From positions 1 to 9,454 of the forward strand of contig UQGJ01000085.1 of assembly GCA_900540545.1 (NCBI GenBank): a stretch of DNA of 9,454 bases, given 5' to 3'. The notes beneath the pieces were generated by a model. It saw only the letters and a program-made list of their open reading frames with translations, did no database searches and was not told the DNA's origin. Below are positions 6,588 through 9,454 of the stretch, piece by piece. Both the position numbers and the translations under genes were made by a program. Origin of the DNA: an uncultured Eubacteriales bacterium (GTDB lineage Bacteria; Bacillota; Clostridia; Oscillospirales; Oscillospiraceae). Position 1 is the first letter of the stretch, and each line of letters starts with the position of its first letter.

Positions 6588-6608
6588 GGGCGGCCCTTGC
6601 TGCCGCCC
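6584..6608 (+). repeat. GTAGGG hairpin element, copy 2 (at the relA stop codon)
   Basis: GTAGGGGCGGC (6584-6594) followed by GCCGCCC (6602-6608): a perfect 7-bp GC stem (6588-6594 with 6602-6608) and 7-nt loop. The relA stop codon TAG (6585-6587) is the TAG of the repeat's own GTAGGG, so the element probably supplied the stop. No T-tract follows. Confidence 0.6.
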
Positions 6609-6622
6609 GCCTTCCCCGCGAT

Positions 6623-6719
6623 TGTCATTGCGAACCAGCCCACAGTCGGAATGTCCAGTGGACATTCCGATCATTTCGGGCGAAGCCTCCTTAGTTCGCC
6701 TGGTGTGGCAATCCGCATC
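6623..6719 (+). repeat. Short palindromic repeat, unit C, with a nested insert
   Basis: The outer arms TGTCATTGCGAACCAG (6623-6638) and CCTGGTGTGGCAATCCGCAT (6699-6718) match unit B at 1468-1513. Instead of the 9-nt centre, about 60 bp are present (6639-6698), including a perfect 10-bp hairpin CGGAATGTCC-AGT-GGACATTCCG (6647-6669) and a GGCGAA/TTCGCC pair (6679-6684 with 6694-6699). It looks like one repeat inserted into the loop of another, or a long variant of the same family. Confidence 0.7.
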
Positions 6720-6759
6720 CACCGTCCCCGTCAAAGAAACAGATTAGGGAGAATCGGAA

Positions 6760-6951
6760 ATGCCTACAATAGAGATAGAAGCCATGCTTTCCGCCGCCTT
6801 TAGCGGCGGGGACCTCCGGGCCAGGGAGCTGCGGCTCACCGACGACGAGGCCGACTATATCCGCACCCACACCGCGGCCACCGTGGTCCCCATGGGGTCC
6901 AGCGGCGGCAAGGGCTGGTACGAGATCACCTTCCGGGGAGCTGAACACTGA
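6760..6951 (+). CDS. Hypothetical 63-aa protein, coupled to the ATP-grasp gene
   Basis: I do not recognise this protein. It is 63 aa, acidic in its first half (IEIEAMLSAAF, RELRLTDDEADYIRTH), with a glycine/serine turn (GSSGGKG) leading to a short beta-like end (WYEITFRGAEH). It has no signal peptide, membrane segment or cysteine. It is likely real: AGGGAG (6746-6751) lies 8 nt before ATG 6760, codon use is GC3-rich like its neighbours, and its TGA (6949-6951) overlaps the ATP-grasp ATG (6951) by one base, implying translational coupling. The position suggests a partner or accessory of the ATP-grasp ligase, but no function can be assigned. No promoter was seen between relA and this gene, so read-through from relA is possible. 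Confidence 0.75.
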   Translation: MPTIEIEAMLSAAFSGGDLRARELRLTDDEADYIRTHTAATVVPMGSSGGKGWYEITFRGAEH

Positions 6952-8159
6952 TGGAGACATCCTTCCTTCCCCTGCTCTTTGGCGGGGACATCAACGTATA
7001 CAGCATGGGCCGGGCCTTCCACGAGGCATACGGCATCACCGCCACCGCCTACGGCAAATTCCCCACCGGGCCGTGCTACCAGTCCGGCATCCTGGACTAC
7101 CGCCCCTGCCGGGACATCGAGTCCGACGCGGTGTTCGTGGACAAGGTGACGGCCTTCGCCGGGGAACACGCCGATAAGACGGTGCTGGTCATCGGCTGCG
7201 GCGACTCCTACGTGAAGCTGGCATCCCGCCACAAGGGCGAGTTCCCCGCCAACGTCATCGCCCCTTACATCGACATCGGCCTGATGGACGAGCTGACCCA
7301 CAAGGAGCGGTTTTACGCCCTGTGCGACCAGTTCGGCATCGACCACCCCGGCACCTTCGTCTACCGCCGGGAGATGGGCCGCGACTTCGAGCTGCCCTTC
7401 CCGCCCCCCTACATCTGCAAGCCTGCCAACGGCGTGGCCTACTGGGAGCACCCCTTCGAGGGCAACGAGAAGGTGTTCTGCCTCCCGGACCGGGCGGCCC
7501 TGGAAGCCACCCTGGACAAGGTCTACGCCGCCGGGTACCCCGACACCATGATCATTCAGGAGTTCATCCCCGGCGACGACAGCTTCATGCGGGTCCTCAC
7601 CTGCTACTCCGGCGAGGACTGCAAGGTGAAGCTCATGTGCCTGGGCCACGTCCTGCTGGAGGAGCACACCCCCCACGGCATCGGCAACCACGCCGTCATC
7701 ATCACCGAGCCCAACGACGAGCTGTGCCTCAAGTTCAAGGAGTTTCTGGAGGCCATGCGCTTCACCGGCTTCTCCAACTTCGACATCAAGTTCGACCAGC
7801 GGGACGGCAAGTACAAGGCCTTTGAGATCAACACCCGCCAGGGCCGCAGCAACTACTACGTCACCGGGGCCGGGTACAATCTGGCTAAAATTTTGGTGGA
7901 CGACCGCATCCTGCACAAGCCCCAGGCGCTGGTTTTGACCCAGAACCGCTCCCTGTGGCGGGTGGTCCCCCAAAAGGTGGCCTACGACTACACCCCCAGG
8001 AAGTATCACGGCGAGATAAAAGCCCTCATCCAGGCCGGAGCGGTGAAGAACCCGCTGTTTTACGGCCCGGACAAGAGCTTTGTCCGCCGCCTGCGCATGA
8101 CCAAGAACGCCCTGGGGCATTTCGTCAAGTTCAAGCAGTATTACAAAAAGCCGGAGTGA
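6951..8159 (+). CDS. ATP-grasp carboxylate-amine ligase, D-aspartate ligase-like
   Basis: A 402-aa ATP-grasp enzyme that would activate a carboxylate as acyl phosphate and join it to an amine. It has an N-terminal Rossmann-like region (FLPLLFGGDINVYSMGRAF at 5-23; VLVIGCGDSYV at 78-88), then K118 (THKERFY) and K157 (YICKPAN) as likely nucleotide-binding lysines, the IIQEFIPGDD segment (201-210), D278 (NFDIKFD) and the metal-binding E292-N294 in FEINTRQGR. Overall shape and length resemble the COG3919 group that contains E. faecium D-aspartate ligase (Aslfm), which adds D-Asp to the Lys side chain of peptidoglycan precursors. A racemase follows directly, supporting a D-amino-acid substrate. 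Other substrates, such as a capsule, antibiotic or dipeptide product, cannot be excluded. The start overlaps the stop of the 63-aa gene (TGATG). Confidence 0.85.
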   Translation: METSFLPLLFGGDINVYSMGRAFHEAYGITATAYGKFPTGPCYQSGILDYRPCRDIESDAVFVDKVTAFAGEHADKTVLVIGCGDSYVKLASRHKGEFPANVIAPYIDIGLMDELTHKERFYALCDQFGIDHPGTFVYRREMGRDFELPFPPPYICKPANGVAYWEHPFEGNEKVFCLPDRAALEATLDKVYAAGYPDTMIIQEFIPGDDSFMRVLTCYSGEDCKVKLMCLGHVLLEEHTPHGIGNHAVIITEPNDELCLKFKEFLEAMRFTGFSNFDIKFDQRDGKYKAFEINTRQGRSNYYVTGAGYNLAKILVDDRILHKPQALVLTQNRSLWRVVPQKVAYDYTPRKYHGEIKALIQAGAVKNPLFYGPDKSFVRRLRMTKNALGHFVKFKQYYKKPE

Positions 8160-8171
8160 GGAGCAGCCCCC

Positions 8172-8198
8172 GTAGGGCCGCCCCTTGTGGGCGGCCGC
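8172..8198 (+). repeat. GTAGGG hairpin element, copy 3 (between ATP-grasp gene and racemase)
   Basis: GTAGGG followed by a perfect 8-bp stem GGCCGCCC/GGGCGGCC (8176-8183 with 8189-8196) and 5-nt CTTGT loop. It sits in the 52-bp gap between two genes likely to be co-transcribed, ending 3 bp before the racemase ribosome site (AAGGA, 8201-8205). Without a T-tract it is not a canonical terminator, but it could affect RNA stability or expression ratio. Confidence 0.6.
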
Positions 8199-8211
8199 GA
8201 AAGGAATGTCT

Positions 8212-8919
8212 ATGGAACGCAAAGCCCGTCTCGGGGTCCTCGGCGGCATGGGGCCCCAGGCCACCCAGGTGTTTTATCAGCGCATCCTGGACAAGACCGA
8301 CGCCGCCAGGGACCAGGACCACCTCCCCACCCTGATTTGGAGCGACACCGGCATGCCCGACCGCACCGCCGCCATTTTGGGCGGCGGGACCGAGGGGGTC
8401 TACGCCCGGCTCCTGGCCGGGGCAAAGCTCCTGGAGCGGGAGGGCTGTACCGTGTTGGCCGTGCCCTGTAATACCTCCCACTATTTTGCCGACCGGCTCC
8501 AGGGGGAGCTGTCCATCCCGCTGCTGAACATGGTGCGCCTGTCCGCCGCGGCCATGGGGGCGCTGGGGTGTGGACGGGTGGGGATTCTGGCCACCGACGG
8601 CACCATTCAGACGGGGCTCTATCAGGCCGAGTGCGCCGCCCTGGGCCTGGAGGCGGTGGCCCCCGGGCCGGAGGCCCAGAAGCTGGTCATGAGCATCATC
8701 TACGACGAGATCAAGCGGGGGGAGACCGGCTCCCGGGAGAAGTTCGCCATGGTTGACAAGGACCTGCGTTCCAAGGGCTGCGACGGGGCGGTGCTGGCCT
8801 GCACCGAACTGTCGGTATATAAGGACTACCACGGGGTACCAGACTTCTACCTGGACGCCATGGACGTGCTGGCCGAAGCCTGCATCACAGGATGCGGGTA
8901 TCCGCTACGGAACGTGTAG
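8212..8919 (+). CDS. Aspartate/glutamate racemase family protein
   Basis: A 235-aa cofactor-independent racemase of the Asp/Glu racemase superfamily (RacX/COG1794 type), which inverts the alpha carbon with two cysteines. Both halves of the active site are present: C86 in PCNTSHYF and C197 in ACTELS, with the N-terminal GVLGGMGPQAT (8-18) typical of the aspartate racemase branch. Length is normal. ATG 8212 is preferred since AAGGA (8201-8205) is 6 nt upstream; ATG 8206 is too close. Directly after the ATP-grasp ligase, it would supply D-aspartate (or D-glutamate) for ligation. Members of this family also racemise other amino acids, so substrate is inferred. Its last 15 bp overlap the 3' end of the convergent gene at 8905-9108. 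Confidence 0.9.
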   Translation: MERKARLGVLGGMGPQATQVFYQRILDKTDAARDQDHLPTLIWSDTGMPDRTAAILGGGTEGVYARLLAGAKLLEREGCTVLAVPCNTSHYFADRLQGELSIPLLNMVRLSAAAMGALGCGRVGILATDGTIQTGLYQAECAALGLEAVAPGPEAQKLVMSIIYDEIKRGETGSREKFAMVDKDLRSKGCDGAVLACTELSVYKDYHGVPDFYLDAMDVLAEACITGCGYPLRNV

Positions 8920-9108
8920 CAGGAAACGGAACAGGGCCTTGCGCTCGGTCTCTTCCCGGTGGAACTCCATTTCCTGGTAGGCTTCAAAGAGCTTGATTTG
9001 CTCCCTGGACATGGTGGTTCGCAAAAGACGCTCTAAACCGTTGTCATAGGGGGCCTCCGGGATTTGGTCAGAGACGAGATAGTATAGCTCTTTTATAAAA
9101 TCTGTCAT
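8905..9108 (-). CDS. Small hypothetical protein, possibly DUF6809-like
   Basis: A 67-aa protein beginning MTDFIKELYYLVSDQIPE and rich in charged helix-forming residues (SREQIKLFEAYQEMEFHREETERKALF split over about residues 34-60). From memory the start (KELYY...) and helical body resemble the DUF6809 family found near Xre genes in gut Clostridia, whose members are usually 80-95 aa; this one is shorter at the C-terminus, where a FRLGAR-like end would be expected. The start is well supported: GGAGGG (9115-9120 on the complement) lies 6 nt before the ATG at 9106-9108, behind a near-consensus promoter. Its 3' end overlaps the racemase by 15 bp in convergent orientation. It is probably controlled by the divergent Xre regulator. 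No biochemical function is known to me. Confidence 0.7.
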   Translation of the reverse strand: MTDFIKELYYLVSDQIPEAPYDNGLERLLRTTMSREQIKLFEAYQEMEFHREETERKALFRFLLHVP

Positions 9109-9136
9109 TGAAATCCCTCCGTTCGGATGGTATTAT
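9108..9136 (+). promoter_or_regulatory. Promoter of the right-hand xre gene
   Basis: TTGAAA (9108-9113) and TATTAT (9131-9136) with a 17-bp spacer; predicted start near 9143 and a leader of about 30 nt. The -35 abuts the start codon of the divergent gene, and the -10 overlaps the opposing -10 by 2 bp. Confidence 0.55.
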
Positions 9137-9154
9137 TATAATCCACCCAAACGG
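9119..9154. promoter_or_regulatory. Palindromic operator candidate over both divergent promoters
   Basis: CCGTTCGGATGG (9119-9130) is matched at 10 of 12 positions by the reverse complement of 9143-9154 (CCGTTTGGGTGG). The 12-bp AT-only centre (9131-9142) contains the -10 elements of both promoters. A repressor dimer or pair bound here would block both transcripts. The adjacent Xre protein is the natural candidate. Confidence 0.6.
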
Positions 9155-9163
9155 GAGAGTCAA
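9135..9163 (-). promoter_or_regulatory. Promoter of the divergent small gene
   Basis: On the minus strand TTGACT (9158-9163) and a perfect TATAAT (9135-9140) are separated by 17 bp. This is among the best promoters in the window. Transcription would start near 9128, giving a leader of about 20 nt that carries the GGAGGG ribosome site. Confidence 0.7.
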
Positions 9164-9173
9164 GGGGTGCGGA

Positions 9174-9386
9174 ATGGAAATTTTAGCGGAACGGCTTCGG
9201 CTGCTGCGGAAGGAAAAGGGCTTGCGCCAGGAGGATATGCAGGAACATTTGGGCATTTCTTATAACTCCTACTGCCGCTATGAAAAAGGCGAGCGGGACC
9301 CCAACGCCCCCACCATTGTGATTATGGCCGACTTTTTCGGCGTCTCGGCGGATTATTTGCTGGGGCGGACGGACAAGAGGACGTAA
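9174..9386 (+). CDS. Small Xre/Cro-type HTH transcriptional regulator
   Basis: A 70-aa single-domain HTH_3 regulator: ERLRLLRKEKGLRQEDMQ, then recognition helix region LGISYNSYCRYEKGER (about 25-40) and the family ending ADFFGVSADYLLGRTD. No effector or dimerisation extension is present. ATG 9174 has AAGGGG (9162-9167) 6 nt upstream. The in-frame extension back to 9108 is rejected because it would run through the promoter core and operator. Codon use is closer to the local GC-rich pattern than that of the Xre gene at 1631. It likely represses itself and the divergent small gene through the palindrome at 9119-9154. The two-hairpin repeat begins right after its stop codon. Confidence 0.88.
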   Translation: MEILAERLRLLRKEKGLRQEDMQEHLGISYNSYCRYEKGERDPNAPTIVIMADFFGVSADYLLGRTDKRT

Positions 9387-9454
9387 GGACGAGGGCCACG
9401 GCCCTCCGGGGGGTCCTCTTTCTTCTCGAAGAAAGAGGACGGAAAGAAGGACCA
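9387..9454. repeat. Two-hairpin palindromic repeat, right copy (inverted)
   Basis: GAGGGCC/GGCCCTC (9391-9406) is followed by a perfect 13-bp stem, GTCCTCTTTCTTC (9413-9425) pairing with 9428-9440, then GGAAAGAAGGACCA. Its reverse complement has the same order and sequence blocks as 1-66. Lack of a T-tract argues against a standard terminator, although it could still end the xre transcript. Confidence 0.75.

Noticed and set aside
4158..6734. 858-codon minus-strand open frame opposite relA
   Set aside because: Shadow of the GC-rich relA gene; it runs through repeat sequence at both ends and shows no recognisable domain.
6855..8264. 469-codon minus-strand open frame opposite the ATP-grasp gene
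   Set aside because: Low-complexity shadow with no ribosome site; the plus-strand gene has clear ATP-grasp motifs.
6760..8919. A biosynthetic gene cluster for a peptide product
   Set aside because: Only one ligase, one racemase and one small protein are present, with no precursor-like leader/core peptide, transporter or tailoring enzyme; a cell-wall role is simpler.

Overview
The window looks like a piece of a high-GC, gut-type Firmicutes chromosome, most likely Oscillospiraceae/Ruminococcaceae relatives such as Flavonifractor, Lawsonibacter or Oscillibacter. This is inferred from strongly GC3-biased codon use, Bacillota-type recJ and bifunctional relA/rel genes, sigma-A promoters with strong AGGAGG-like ribosome sites, and intergenic spaces filled with palindromic repeats. 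No phage, CRISPR, transposase, rRNA or tRNA gene is visible.

Layout, left to right. 1-66: a two-hairpin repeat. 74-102: a good sigma-A promoter for an M42-family metallopeptidase (145-1185). 1186-1630: 445 bp without an intact gene, holding four consecutive stem-loops, a 66-bp second copy of the peptidase 3' end, an inverted pair of short palindromic repeats, and a promoter/operator region with two ACACC-N4-GGTGT sites. 1631-1846: a low-GC Xre-type regulator. 1943-4012: recJ, with its own promoter. 4013-4370: 358 bp of repeat mosaic. 4371-6587: a bifunctional (p)ppGpp synthetase/hydrolase. 6588-6759: a repeat carrying a nested hairpin insert. 6760-8919: a three-gene run of a 63-aa hypothetical protein, an ATP-grasp ligase and an Asp/Glu racemase. 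8905-9108 (minus): a 67-aa protein convergent with the racemase. 9174-9386: a second small Xre regulator, divergent from that protein. 9387-9454: the same two-hairpin repeat as at the left end, in opposite orientation.

How the genes may work together. recJ and rel are conserved Firmicutes neighbours; the apt gene often found between them is absent and its place is taken by repeats. The ATP-grasp ligase and racemase pair resembles the D-aspartate ligase plus aspartate racemase pair that supplies and attaches D-Asp to peptidoglycan stems in Enterococcus faecium, but the substrate cannot be read from sequence. Each Xre gene has a palindromic control region facing a divergent promoter. At the right-hand locus the divergent gene is present. 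At the left-hand locus only promoter, operators, ribosome site and start codon remain, and a palindromic repeat begins where the coding region should continue.

No clearly new system is evident. The points most worth a second look are the apparently decapitated divergent locus at 1470-1601, the duplicated peptidase tail around a four-hairpin block, the coupled 63-aa protein ahead of the ATP-grasp ligase, and the inverted repeats at both window ends.
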